In this document: positions 35,225-47,265 of the stretch, in pieces | Position numbering within the stretch: position 1 is the first letter of the stretch | Layout: every line of letters begins with the position of its first letter | The notes under the pieces: generated by a model | Told to the model about the DNA's origin: nothing | The model's input: only the letters and a program-made list of their open reading frames with translations | Databases searched by the model: none | Position numbers and translations under genes: made by a program | Origin: Crotophaga sulcirostris | Lineage: Eukaryota; Chordata; Aves; Cuculiformes; Crotophagidae | Direction of reading: 5' to 3' | Assembly (NCBI GenBank): GCA_013397455.1 | Contig: VYZB01000209.1 | Location: 657,417-721,416, forward strand | Length of the DNA stretch: 64,000 bases

Positions 35225-38200
35225 TAAATAAGCATTTGATTTCCCCTTGTCTCCTTGTACGCTATCCTGTACCCTCTGCCCTGTTCATGTCTGTTCACTG
35301 AGCGTCTTACTCTATTTTTTGATGTGATATTTTTATTCTTTTTCCCCTACCATCAAGTTGCCACCAATGGTAGTTTGTACAGCAGAAGAAATGAGAAATA
35401 CAGCAAGAGAGACACGTATACTTACATATAAGGTATAAAAACCTAAAGGCAAATTAAAAGTAGGGAAATATACATGTAGCACCCAAGAGACACAGCCATT
35501 GCCCACTAAAGGGTACAGGTGCAACAGCAGGAAAATAACCCAGCGCAAAGCAAAGTTTCTACCGCAGTAGCTAAGAAAGGACACGCACTGCAAAGCTGTC
35601 CTGATGGAAGCCAGCACACAGCATTTGCTCCATCTGAGTGAGCCCTCCAACTGCTTCTCGGTGCCACATAAAGAACAAGTATTATGGGTATAAGGCAAAG
35701 CTTCTATGAACATGCTCAGAAGTGATTTTTCAGTCACAGTTTTACCATATTTTCTATTTTCTTTCTCAATCTTAACCCCCTCTTAGGACTATTTCTATGA
35801 ATCGTCTCAAATTTCAGCCAGTTCTGATGAAGTCCTTTGCAAAAAAAGTGTTGCTAGAGATGTCTGACAAGGGAAAAGTGATTTTTTCCCTGCTATGCAA
35901 CTACTAGAAACATATGGCAGAAGAGATTCTGTGCAAACATGGAGTGTCGTCTGTTTTCCACAAAAATGAGGGAGGAAAAGTTGCAGCCCCAACCATGGCA
36001 TTGGTAAAAGAAGGAGCTATGATGGAAACTATTTTGAAAACTTAACTCTGTTAGTCAGCGTAGTAAAGAGTAAGCTCCATACACAAAATTACATGTAGAC
36101 TGAATCAGCCCTGTTCTCAGTATTTGTGGGTGTGAGCTGTATACAGAGTGTTTGGTGAAGCCCAATTCATGTTCAAAAGAAAATTAAACCAAAGAATAAG
36201 TTATTAAAAGGAGCCTTTGAAGGAAAAAGCAATGATGTGTGAAAGACAGAACCAGAAGAGTTTATTTAAACACACAGCACAGAAAACAGGGAAAACAGAA
36301 ATTAGGAAATTAGAAGAACAGTCATGAAGGCACCCAGCAGCCTTTTCCTGGTACTAGAAGTTCTTATATCTATGAATATTTTATCCAGATTCAACTATCT
36401 TTTTCAAGTCCTTCCTATCAAAATTCCAGACATTTTCTTCAATAAAATCAGAAAAGTGATTCAAAATGTATTGGTAGGAGATATAAAATGAGCTCTGTGT
36501 GGATATTACAAAGGATCTTGGAACCTTGCACCCTTTAGATCTGCTTATTTAACTATTTAGCAGCACAATTTAAAATTTGCATATGACTGGTTTGATGCCA
36601 AACCGTAAGAATAAAGCAGGAATGTCTCTCTCCTCCGATGAATTTCAAACTCAGTTTTTTTTTAACTTACTCCTCAAAAGTGAACTGTGTTCCCTTCCTA
36701 AAATTATTATGTAGCCCATGATCTAGTTAAAAAGTAAGTAAGACTTTAAACCAGTCTGCTTTTCTGTTCCCTTAAACTTCCTATCAAAAGTAAATCGTTT
36801 TGTGAACATGCTCAGAAATCAGATATTCCATGCTGGTTCCCAAAGAGGAAATTCTCCATTTAGCAAATGCAAGCCTAAAAATAAGTGTCTAAAACTGAAA
36901 AAAGTCAGTTATAAAACCCAATTCCTCATGGCACAGTAGGGCCCAACAACACTCAATGAACAGAAGCATTTGGCCCATCCTCTTACAAGTTTCCTCATCC
37001 TGATGAAGTTGCGAAAATAATCTTTGTGATAAAATCAACCCATGCAAGCACAGATCCTTCCTTCCAATGTCTCCTGATTTCCCCCGGTGTCACTGCACAC
37101 TGGTATCACCAGGGCATTATGGATGTGCCATGCCCATCCAGTGAGTGAGGTGGGAGTGCTTATCCCATTGACCAGCCGAGGTACCTGCAGTCCTCAGCCA
37201 GCACACCACTGCCGATCTCCTGTGTGACTTGTCTCTGCTAGGTACTAATTTTATTACAGCAGGCTAAATAAAACTGGAATAGCACCAGGGAGAGCAGGAA
37301 AGGGCAGCAGAGGGAAGGCAGCCAGAGATATCACTTAAGTTTATGCTGTTGTGCTTTTATGTATGTGCCCTGAAACTCAAACTTCTGGGCAGAAGTGATG
37401 ACACCATGTCACCCCAGCTCTAGTGGTGAACTTTGTCACCAAAGTTCCCCTTCATTTCATACACCAAAAATCTACTCTGGAGAAAAGAAGAATGTCTTTT
37501 CTTGCTAGGTATGCAGTTTGGTCCAAATTGAGGGAAGAAGCTGAAGAAAAATAGTCAGTTTAAGTGTCACAGCTCAGTTAATAAGGTCTGAATCCATTAG
37601 TCATGACAGGTAAGCCAGCAATAAATTATGACAGTCCTGCACAGCCCCACTAGGCAAAATCCTGTTCCGATTTTTCTCCACTCCTTATTCAAAAGCAACA
37701 CTCAGTATGTATTCCAGGACAACTTGCTGTGTGCCGCTGAGATCAAGAAGCAAGGACACTGGAGGGGTGAATGCACCAAAGATCTGACTTTGCAGGTTTA
37801 ACAACCTTACACAGGTACCATAATCCGAGCAGAAACTTTTCCTGTATCTGAGGCTGTAGGAACACCCACCAACTGCCCCTGCTTCGCACGACCTAGGAAA
37901 GGACTCTTATCTTTTAACCCTGTACAGGGACCTCAGCGCCAAGCCCAGGTATCACCAGTCATTACCAGTCCTGCACCTGGGGCTGCCACCCTGCAGATCC
38001 CCGCTTTGCTGAGCGCTGGATAAGCAAAGAACAAAGGGAGAGCCCTGGCCTCAGAGATCTTATGATTTATTCGACCTACCAGGAGAGCAGGACAAGCACT
38101 GCATCTTACTCTACTGCCAAGTGTTAAATCTTCATAGGTCTGACTCCAAGCACTCATAAATAAAAATGGGAAAAAGTATAAAGTAATTCTGTTCACTTTG

Positions 38201-38855
38201 TTTCATTTCAAATCCATGGACAAAAGAATATATTATATGTATCTAAGTCCTCTAATAAATATATAAACGACAAAAAAATATGATTTAGACTTAAAATACC
38301 ATCCCAGCTCTAACTACAGAATCAATAATGCAATATGATAAGAAATGTAGTTTATTGCCCCCTGTTTTAGGCACAGATAATGGAGAACATCTAAAAAGTG
38401 CCTAAAACTAATGCTGAATGTGAAGAATAGCAAAAAGAACAGTTGCTGACCGAGTATTTATGTACTCAGGACTCAGTGGGTTGAGACTCATGGCTTGACT
38501 AAGCCCTTCCATGTTTTACAGAGTCCCCCTACACTTGGGATCAGGACTGGGCTGCAAACAAGCTGTGGCACCCTCATCCAGAAATCTCACATTTATGCTC
38601 CTGGTGAAAGCTGCCCTCCCCTTGTCGGCCACGCGCGAGTACCCCCCGGGTCAAAGAGCTTCAGCCACGAGGGGCCACGCAGGCTGGAGGCTCTGCCAGT
38701 CCCTGGGGCTCAGCTTCTTCAAGGAGTGCAGGAAACAGCCCATCCTGTGAGCACTCACACAGACTTGCAGACAAAGGATCAGCCTTTACAAATATTTTCT
38801 AATTGATCCAACTATGATCTTGAAGATAGAATTTTATTTCCTTTTTTTTTGCAGT
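35225..38855. other. Intronic stretch, nothing recognised
   Basis: Mid- to AT-rich sequence. A 134-aa minus-strand frame (35333-35737) and others are unrecognised. No repeat family or RNA gene was seen. Confidence 0.4.
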
Positions 38856-38859
38856 TAAT

Positions 38860-39480
38860 TTCTTTATCTATTATGTATTTGAGGAGACTTCATTGTCCAA
38901 CTATTTTATTATTTGCTACATGAAAAAATATATTTGTGAATGGCTCCATTATTTCTGCAGTTAGCCTTCTGGTGCACAGAAAGTTTCCCTTCTGAACAGG
39001 CACTTATTCATTCTGCTCACCATTGTACATTTTATGGCTTGCCATACCAAAAAAAAAATTTTTTTTCTTTTTTTTTATTTCTTTCAGTGCTCCTATTATT
39101 ATAATGGTCTAAAAAGTGGCTTCCACTTTATTTATACCACATCACTTGGGTAAAGGATAGCTACCCACAATAAATCTAGTTATTTTCCAAAGTAGATTGC
39201 TCATTAAATACTGTATATAAAAGAGCCCTCTGAGATTCACAATAATCCACAAAATGTTTTTTAGATATCTCTTTCTACTTAAATAAATAATTGTAATCAT
39301 GAATGTGAACCAAGTACTGTGCTTATGAGGTTGAATTAATAAAAACTGAACTTTATATAAGCCTCTGCTACAGAACATTACACTGGTGAAGAATTTCAGG
39401 TGCAAATAATCAGAGATTACTACACGCAAGGGAATTCACCGGTGGTCATGAATACCCTCAATCCACTTCCACAAGGTAAG
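38860..39480. promoter_or_regulatory. Candidate conserved non-coding element with TATA-like words
   Basis: AT-rich, largely non-repetitive apart from A10-T8-C-T runs at 39049-39076. TATATAAAAG at 39214-39223 is a canonical TATA-box sequence on the plus strand, but there is no other core-promoter signal and the strand is antisense to NFIA. Conservation was not tested. Confidence 0.25.
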
Positions 39481-40440
39481 CAATATATTCTCTAATATGA
39501 TACAGTGCAGGCCCTATTCTTGTGTTTTAGAAGTTTTTACTGAACTGAAAGTTTTCTTCCTGTTCTACTCGTATTGCTACTTATCTGTAGGTAAAGCAAT
39601 CATTTCTTTAACTACTGCATTTACAGGATGGAGAATATACCATGTGCTCCACATTTTTCTCTCTCCTAACTTCTGCACGTTTCAATTAGAGCTACAGTAC
39701 TCAGTGAATGCTTTAAAAACAGAACAAAGGGAAAAGGGAATAAATAAATATATACGGTGCTTCTGTATCTTCCCTGCTCTGGATGACTCAGTCTAGCTGT
39801 TGCTAACAAAATCAGATCAGTGAGCGAAAAATCCTAATTTAACCCCGTGGCAAAGTGGTATTTTGCCTCTTAATTATAATAAGTTCTCCCAGTGCACTAT
39901 GCACAACAACTATGCACTAGATCCCAGAATTTACTTTAACTCACATAAAATGTAGTCGTAATTTAAAATGTGGAATGCTGTGCTGCGTATCAGATCCACA
40001 GCTAGATCTGGAGTAATTCCATTAAAACCAGTGGAACCACAGAGTTTTCTATCAGTTGTGGTATCACTATAAACCTCTTGTAAATAAAGCCTGCATTGTT
40101 AATGCTGTCACTGGTGAAGCAAATTCTGTAACTCATGGTACGCAGATAACCTAGGGAAGCTGCTGCTGAACTGAACTATACAAATAATTTCCTAACTTTA
40201 ACGCAAAACTGAATTCAGTCGCAATCCCACAGATGCCACATAAAGTTGGATCGTTACCTGAGTAAAGAACACCACATATTTGTTGAAGAAAACAGGAAGC
40301 AACTCTTAAAAGAAAATTAAGATTATTAGATTCATTAAAAGTAAGAAAGTGTCCGATACAGGGAATGTCAGAATACTTGTTCCTCATACTGTGTCCAAGG
40401 ACAGGGATACAATCTGCCTCTGGAAATTTCCCTGTCACAG
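39481..40440. other. Intronic stretch with one ancient repeat phrase
   Basis: Near 40005-40040, agatctggagtaattccattaaaaccagtggaa resembles the old 'ctggagtaactccattgaaatcaatgga' phrase. Otherwise nothing recognised. Confidence 0.4.
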
Positions 40441-40443
40441 ATA

Positions 40444-40511
40444 TTTTCTTTTTTTCCCTTTACTTTCCCTCTCCTTTTGTCTCTTTCCCCTCTTCCTACC
40501 CTTCCCTTCTG
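40444..40511. repeat. Polypyrimidine tract
   Basis: Nearly 70 bases, almost all T/C, ending in tctgcag. It looks like a very strong plus-strand splice acceptor, but the following sequence looks like a retroposon fragment and no donor-bounded exon is evident. Confidence 0.8.
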
Positions 40512-40512
40512 C

Positions 40513-40575
40513 AGATAATCTAGTCCAACTAGGTTACTCAGGACACAAACCTGTACCCATCTTCCGATGTTGAGT
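40513..40575 (-). mobile_element. CR1-like LINE fragment
   Basis: gataatctagtccaactaggttactcaggacacaaacctgtaccc resembles the reverse of a CR1 3' region ('gatcatctagtccaacc...agcaggttgcacaggatcgtgtccaggtggg'). It is short and decayed, in minus orientation. CR1 is the dominant LINE of birds, crocodilians and turtles, so this supports a sauropsid source. Confidence 0.45.
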
Positions 40576-42130
40576 AACATGGAAAAGAGAATAATAGCCT
40601 AATCAGTTTACCAGGAGTTTAATCTGGACTGGAAAACAGAGAGAAGACTCTTTGTTCCCATTACAACTTCAGTCTGAAATCTGCAAACTCAAAACCAATC
40701 CTAAGAAACTGTGGTCAGATGTAGCCACCAGGGTATCCCAGGAGGGACCCAGGATCACAGCCTCCAAAGGACGCACAACCTCATCACTCGCGCTGTAACT
40801 GCAGACAGCAGTGACCCAGTCTGAACGCTCACTACTGACTGGCAATAACAAATGGCCTGGGTGAATAAAGTGCTTCCACGCAGAGGAATTTTATCTGCAT
40901 GGTCTCTCGCTAAGTGAACTTCACCAGGATTCATAATTTTTGCCAGTTTCACTCTTTGAATACACTTCAGGCAGTTCAAGAGACAACGATTTGCTGTCCT
41001 GTGCCTGAAGAACAAACTACCAAAAATAAAATGGGAGAAAGAAGGCTCTGAAATGTACAGTACGTATACAGACGGTCACAACAAAACAACAACGGGCAGC
41101 TGGCACGTGGATATATGAAGCAAATAAAGGAGCGGTGTAGAAGGAGACAAAGGGAGAGGCAAAGAAATAGTAAGAAAGAAAAAAACCAAGCAAGCTGGAG
41201 AGGTGTGAGGATGAAGGTTAAAATGTTTCCTGGTATGGAGAGGGTATGACATTTATGCATAGTTAAGGACACAGAAAATTCCTGGGATTAAATTGTTTTC
41301 TGGATAAAGTTCACCCTAAACCAGACTGCCAGGGAAAGACGTACATCATGTATGGGCTTGAACAGGAGTGAAGGCTGCACAGCCTTTGTGCTGATCTCCA
41401 AAGACGGGTAGGAAGGCCATCAAGAAAGAGTGAAACATACAGCAAAAGAGACCGAAAAAGATGGATGAAAATATTTCTCCTGATTTGGCTCTGCTCCATA
41501 ACTATACAAAGGACTACACTATCTGTAACATTTGTACTTTTTCAATGTTCAAAAATATGCATTTAGAATACTTTGGCTTGATAACAAATACTGAGGAGCA
41601 ACTGTAAACTCCCATGTAGATCCTTACTGGAGAAACACGTGTGACACTCAGAATCCTGCAGGATCACCTCTCTATATACACAAGTCACTTAAGGGTATGA
41701 TTTTAGTGAACATAGTAAATCATTCCTTTAGGCCCCAGGTTCATAAGTCAGTACTGAACCATCCAGCTGCCTGCCTCACAGTGCAGTAGTTCACTGATGA
41801 GGAACAGAAAAAATGTTTGAAAAGCTAATACTGCCGTTACTCTTTAAAGTACCATGTGTTTTTTCCACTCTAATTTTGCTTAACAGTTAACTGAAATCCC
41901 CATATTGTTTTCCTCATTCATACCAAAACCTCACAGCACTAAGAAAACCACAGATACTGTAATAAGTCATGACTCATATCATCCAACATCACCAGAGTAG
42001 GAATTACACATTTTACTGTAAGGATATTTAGGTCATCTCTACATCTAACACTTTATCTAGAATAAGGCCAAAACATATCACTTTCAGAATAGCGGGAAAA
42101 AGGAAGTTTTTGTGGTTAAAGCAAAGGCCA
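40576..42130. other. Intronic stretch, nothing recognised
   Basis: Purine-rich plus strand around 41100-41200. No exon, RNA gene or repeat was recognised. Confidence 0.4.
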
Positions 42131-42134
42131 ATGA

Positions 42135-42245
42135 GTCAGATGATGTGGGTTCTGTTTCCAGGCCTCACGCAGACTTCCTATCCGACTTCGACTGAATCAC
42201 TTCACTTCTCTGTGCTTCAGTTTTCACATCTGTATGAAGGATGTC
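42135..42245 (+). mobile_element. MIR-like ancient SINE remnant
   Basis: gtgggttctgtttccaggcc...actgaatcacttcacttctctgtgcttcag and ttttcacatctgtatgaagg follow MIR in forward order ('gtgggttcaaatcctggctc...ggcaagtcacttaacctctctgtgcctcagtttcctcatctgtaaaatgg'). The plus orientation is opposite to NFIA. Confidence 0.7.
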
Positions 42246-44985
42246 AGAATGTCAGATCCATTCATCTTGGTTTCTCAAATTTTTGAAGACATCTGGGTGG
42301 GACATGCAAAGTGTTACGATAACTACCATGCATCTGTTATTCTGCTGTGAACAGAACAATTATCTGCTTCTGGATGGAGAAGAAATTTAGTAAAAAGCCC
42401 AGCCTCAGACAACAAAAGCAGAAGAGATTTTTTTCTGGAGGAGCACCTCATCTCTGATTTGACCAGCACAACTACAAGTAAAATAATTCAAAGGATGCAG
42501 CAGTACAGAGCCTTGGAGAAGTAAACAGTGACAGACCTCTGAAACCCCTTGACCTTACTCTAGGTTATTGCACTGTGCAGTCTCAGATGCAGCAGTCTTT
42601 TTTTATTTATCATTCATAGCCATATAATTAAATCTTGCACATTCATTTTGAGAAGGCACAATAGCTAAACCACTAACCCTTAAGCACAGTCTAGCAGTGG
42701 CATTTGGAGAGCCAGCCACACTCTCTCACCTATGCTGGCAAACACATTACTCTGGCTGTGAAGGAAACCACAATGTGGGAAGGAAAGCCTACAAAAGAAT
42801 GAAAACAGAAAGTGTCTAAGGCCTTGGCAGAAGGACACTAAATAAAATAGAGAGTGGTGACTCATTTTGGCAGTGAATCCACCTCAACCCCTTCAAAGGC
42901 TTTGGCAAGAGTCCTCGGAGGAGACCCCAGGCTTTTGCCAAGCCACAAAACACCACAATTATTATCGCAGCAGTCATCAACAAAACAGATTTTGTAAACT
43001 GACTTGTTGGCACATAGATTAAAGAAGCTATAAAAAGGAATAACAGCTGTTTGGGTTGCCCTGTGCAGAAAGTTACTATATTAAAAGTACTTTTACACAT
43101 ATCATATATACGTACACACAGACACACACAGATGCACATGATGTGTACATGGAGAATACACAAACAAGCAAAAGTGCCAAAAGCTTCTGAAGGATTTCAG
43201 TTCTATTCATGGGAGACAAATTCACAAACTTGTAAACTAAGTTGTAAACTGAAGACCTGATCCTCTTCTCAGTCCTACCAGTTTCACAATATTCACTCCA
43301 CATTTTCATTACTTTCAACAGATTCAGTCAAAAAAGTGGTGATGCACAATTTTTTTGCTAGTGTGTACACTGTAGCTAGGTTTAGAATTTCCTAAACACT
43401 GCAACATTTTTATTTAAAGCAGATAAAACATTGTCCTATAAATTCATCGTTTTTAATTAAAGTGGCAGGAAGAGAGATGAAATTGAAAACATGACACTAG
43501 TGTCCTGCTCTGTTCTTTCTTTAAAAGTCTTCACTAAGCGCAGCAGTGTTTACTTCTGCTTTTTTTTAAATGCATTGATAAGTAAGACTTTTCTTGATTA
43601 TCTTTTTTTCTTGAATTTGAGCTGCTATAAATTTTGGTAATGCATAATATTAAAATACCCTGAAAACAAGTTTCAGAGAATCTGGTATATAACTGAATGA
43701 ATGCATCTGGCTCAATTAAACTCCATGTGCCCTGACCAGTATCCATATCCAATACTTTTTGTAGAGGCTATGTGTCTTAATCTCATCTTTTCACCACAAA
43801 ATCAGGAGTTCAAATGACATCATTAAAAGTAATACCCTGTTCTATGGAAGCACTGCGGATATATAGGTTGCCAGTGAAAGAGGTCGAATCTGAACTAAAG
43901 GGATGCTTATCACCTCTACAAAGACATAAAGTCATAGGTTATGGGAGAAATGTCGACATAAACAGCAAATACTGCTGCAAAAGACATCTGCATCCTTGTG
44001 AATTTCCTCAAGCACATGGATAAGGGCAAAGTAGATTTCAGGGTCCTTGCCATTCCTGCAGAAGAAATGATGCAGCCTATTGACCCAGCACTAGTAGAGG
44101 ATACGCAATAGCAGAGATGAAGCATTTGGACTTAGATGTTGATTGTGTTGCTGGTTTAATAACTTCCAAATGACTGACTGAGGGGAGCTGTCACATCACC
44201 CCTGGATGATAACGCTCGCTTTTCCGTTGTTTCCTTAGATGGTGAAAATACACAAAGGTAACTGGAGACACTGAAAACTCCTAACAGATGAAAATTGACA
44301 AACTGTGGTCTGAGAGTGAGATTATGAGAAATGGAATTTTTAGTAATATAATCCACCTGAATACAGGTATTCGCATTGAAAGAAATTCTCTACCATTCTG
44401 TTTTTGTAACTACAAATACTTTCCAGATGCATAAAGAACCATTTATTATTTTCAAAATTACCTGTCCTTAGGCAATTTGTTTATTTTCAAGTGTAATCCA
44501 AAAATTAGTTAGGGCTGTATTTACTGTTTGTATGCACAGGCAAGCATTTAGCATGGGACAGTCATAATATAAATAAAAATACATACATTTAAAGTTCTTA
44601 GATCAAACTATTTGCCTTTTATTCTTATCCTTTGTTTTTTTTCCCTTGTTTTTATTGGCCACTTTGGACCACACAATGCATTATACAGGCACCAAACCGG
44701 CTAGCGTGCCAGCAGAAGCAGTAAGTTTCACCTACCCAAGTATTTGAAAAGCTCGCAAGCACACACTGTCTCCTTTGCAGCCCGGAGATCCCTGTTGAGT
44801 CTATGCCAAGTCCCTGAAAAGTTGGACACTGCATCCGGTATTTACACTAAGCTAAAATTCTAATCAGCACTAACAGCAGTGTGTTTTAATTCACCCTTAT
44901 GATTTTATTTCAATCTGCTAAGTAGCACAACTGCCAGAAAGAAACTGCTATAAACTCCAGTAAACAAATGCAGGAAAAAAATACG
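42246..44985. other. Intronic stretch with an interrupted CA repeat
   Basis: Imperfect CA/TA-rich dinucleotide tract at 43096-43142 (cgtacacacagacacacaca). The palindrome AAAAGTACTTTT occurs at 43083-43094 and again at 53182-53193. No exon or family-level repeat was recognised. Confidence 0.45.
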
Positions 44986-44986
44986 G

Positions 44987-45000
44987 AAAAAAAAAAAAAA
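44987..45000. repeat. Poly-A tract (A14)
   Basis: A14 run, followed about 110 bases later by a T-rich tract (45110-45150). The two could pair imperfectly. Confidence 0.9.
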
Positions 45001-45109
45001 TCTTAAACCTGTTGGAGATAAAGTTTGCATCACTTCAGACAGGCAGCCCAAAAGCAAAGTCTGAAGCTTTGGTCAAAGCTGATTTTTTTTCAAATATCCT
45101 ACATTCCAC

Positions 45110-45150
45110 TTTTTTTCTTTTTTTCTTTTTTTTTTTACGTTTTTTTCTTC
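45110..45150. repeat. Poly-T-rich tract
   Basis: About 40 bases of T interrupted by a few C, A and G bases, ending in ttcccccaac. Confidence 0.88.
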
Positions 45151-45394
45151 CCCCAACATGTTTGGTACTTTTTAGCCAAGGAAGGAAAACGCTAATGTTA
45201 TTTTACACCGGCTATTTCACCTCACGTCCTCCCCTACACAGCTTTCTGCCAAGTGCTGTGAAACAAGAACACAGTAACTACTTGAATCTCTGGATGACAC
45301 TATAAATCGCAGTGCCAAGAGGTTGGTGCCAAGTCCGGCATCTTCCTTATTTTGGGAAAGGGAAAAAAAAAATCAGCAGGAAAATTCGGAGAAG

Positions 45395-45466
45395 TTGGTC
45401 ACCATTTTGGACCTGTTCAGTGCAGTCAGACCTTGGCAGCCATCTTACAGCTTGGCAACCATTTTG
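45395..45466. promoter_or_regulatory. Series of YY1-like CCAT(C/T)TT motifs
   Basis: Three related 15-mers: TTGGTCACCATTTTG (45395), TTGGCAGCCATCTTA (45433) and TTGGCAACCATTTTG (45452). Starts are 38 and 19 bases apart, so the spacing is in multiples of 19. GCCATCTT is the reverse complement of the YY1 core AAGATGGC. The repeats may be remnants of a 19-bp array; function is inferred. Confidence 0.4.
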
Positions 45467-45599
45467 AGAATGTGCCTGGCAAGCTCTCAGAGCTCGCCGA
45501 CACTGTTTCAACACAGCGCTGGTTAAATATAGTCCAAATTAAACAATACCGTGTAATATCAGGTAAACTCGCCCTTCATAAATCCACCCAGCACCACGC

Positions 45600-46380
45600 T
45601 TTACAAGTAGATCTTTAAAGAGCGAGGGACAGGCGCCCAGGCACCTTAACCCTTTCCCAGGTTCCCATGAAGCCCTGATGGAGCGGGTGCTCCCTCCGGG
45701 GCCGGCAGCGAAATGGGGAGACCGTGGATGATACAGAAGCCATGTCGCCCTTCGCCACTGTTTAACGAGGCCACAGGAACCCCACTGGGGAGCAAAGGCC
45801 CCTCCAGCGAAGGAAATGCCGTGTCCGGGGATGACAGGGAGGCTGTACACAACAACACGTAAACGCACAGCTGTCGTGTGAGAAAAACTACATTCACAGT
45901 TTTAATTTCCTGATGAACTTTTCCATGTGCGCCTCTCCCAGGGACAAAAAGAATAAAGAAAAGTTTGAGGAGAACAAGCCATCCCAGGAGCCAGACATCT
46001 TTAATGAAGCCTGGTTTATTAAGAGAGTCCAATGCCGGTGCGAGTTGTAAACAAACACTTCCCTTCTTCTCCCATCCCACAAGATCAGTGCGTTTTTGGA
46101 TCATGTGCTTTTCACTCTGACAGTGCCAAAATCCCAAGGAGGACTTTGTGCCAGTTGAAGAAAGGCACAGTTGTTAGAAACCACTTTGGCCCAGGAGTAG
46201 GAAAAGTGTTTCCCAGATAGATGCTCGGGTTGGGCGGATGATGGAGGAGCCGGGGGACACGTCTCAGCACTGCTCCTCAGGGCCAGGGGGGGCGGCAAGG
46301 TATTCCGGCCATATTTCTCCCAGTATTTCAAACAATCCCTTGGCTGAAGAAGTTCATTTTTCATATTTAATGTAGTGTAA
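45600..46380. promoter_or_regulatory. Candidate regulatory block, GC-mixed
   Basis: Moderately CpG-containing, non-repetitive sequence. GTAAACAAACA at 46047-46057 is a good forkhead site. A G-rich stretch (ggccagggggggcggcaagg) near 46281 is CTCF/SP-like. A 163-aa minus-strand frame (45646-46137) shows two hydrophobic stretches but no family resemblance, and is probably chance. Confidence 0.3.
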
Positions 46381-46812
46381 ACACATTTAATAACTTCAGG
46401 AGGAATGCGGGGTGAGTGTTTTTACAGAACAAACAGTGCTATCTCCAGGACTGCTTCACTAAAGTTTAGTCTACATGAGCTCTAACTCTGTCAGCCTATT
46501 TGAATAAAACTTAAAAAGATAATATATGGGTAAAATTCAACACTTGGAAAATGGAGTGCGTAAAAAGGCAAATATTTGAAGGTACTAAACAGTATCCGAG
46601 TATTAAAACGACATTTTGGGGAAGTATTTAATACCGGAAGACAAATGTCTATTGGAAATGCTTACTACACACATTATATTCTGCTTCTTATCTTGAAATA
46701 ATTTAGAGTGGAAGAGAAAAGATCAAGTTTATGCGCTATTAGCATAAAGTTTAAACTATAAGGGTTTTTTGACCTTGAAGTCTGAATTAAATAATGCCTG
46801 GGATTTTTATTC

Positions 46813-46826
46813 TTTTTTTTTTTTTT
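46813..46826. repeat. Poly-T tract (T14)
   Basis: T14 run at the left edge of the AT-rich block described next. Confidence 0.9.
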
Positions 46827-46879
46827 CCCTTTTGAAATTTTAATTTTTTGGGGAAAAAATTAAAAGCCAACTAATTAAG

Positions 46880-47265
46880 TGTAATTTCCTAGTGAATGAA
46901 ATAAATTAATTAAACCATAATTGAAATGACAATATTAAATATGAAAATATTATGCTGGAGTAGATCAGGATAAAGTCTTGACACTGCTGGATATCTTTTA
47001 TATTGAAGGACAGTATCTGCAGCCGCATGACGTCAGTCATGCTGGAATAGTTGGGAATGCATTGATAAATTGCTCCATCGATTCTGTTCTGCTTCACTTA
47101 CCATAATTATAGCACAGTAATGGATGACATGAGTGATATATTTTTACTTTAGAGAAAAGCCAAGAGTTTGCCTGTTTCTTTATGAGATTAGACCAAATCC
47201 TTTCAATTAATACAGCATGATTGATATCTGAAAGTGTACTGGGGTAAGATACTTGCTTCATGTGC
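46880..47265. promoter_or_regulatory. Candidate enhancer: AT-rich element with full CRE palindrome
   Basis: Dense homeodomain-like words (aaattaattaaacc, ctaattaag) on the left and a CREB/ATF consensus TGACGTCA at 47028-47035. The CRE sits inside a wider inverted repeat GCATGA(cgtcag)TCATGC at 47025-47042. A perfect 8-bp CRE in AT-rich, CpG-poor intron is unusual, because its central CpG tends to decay when methylated. Function and conservation are inferred. Confidence 0.4.

Noticed and set aside
45646..46137. 163-codon minus ORF with hydrophobic segments
   Set aside because: No recognisable protein. The underlying DNA looks regulatory.
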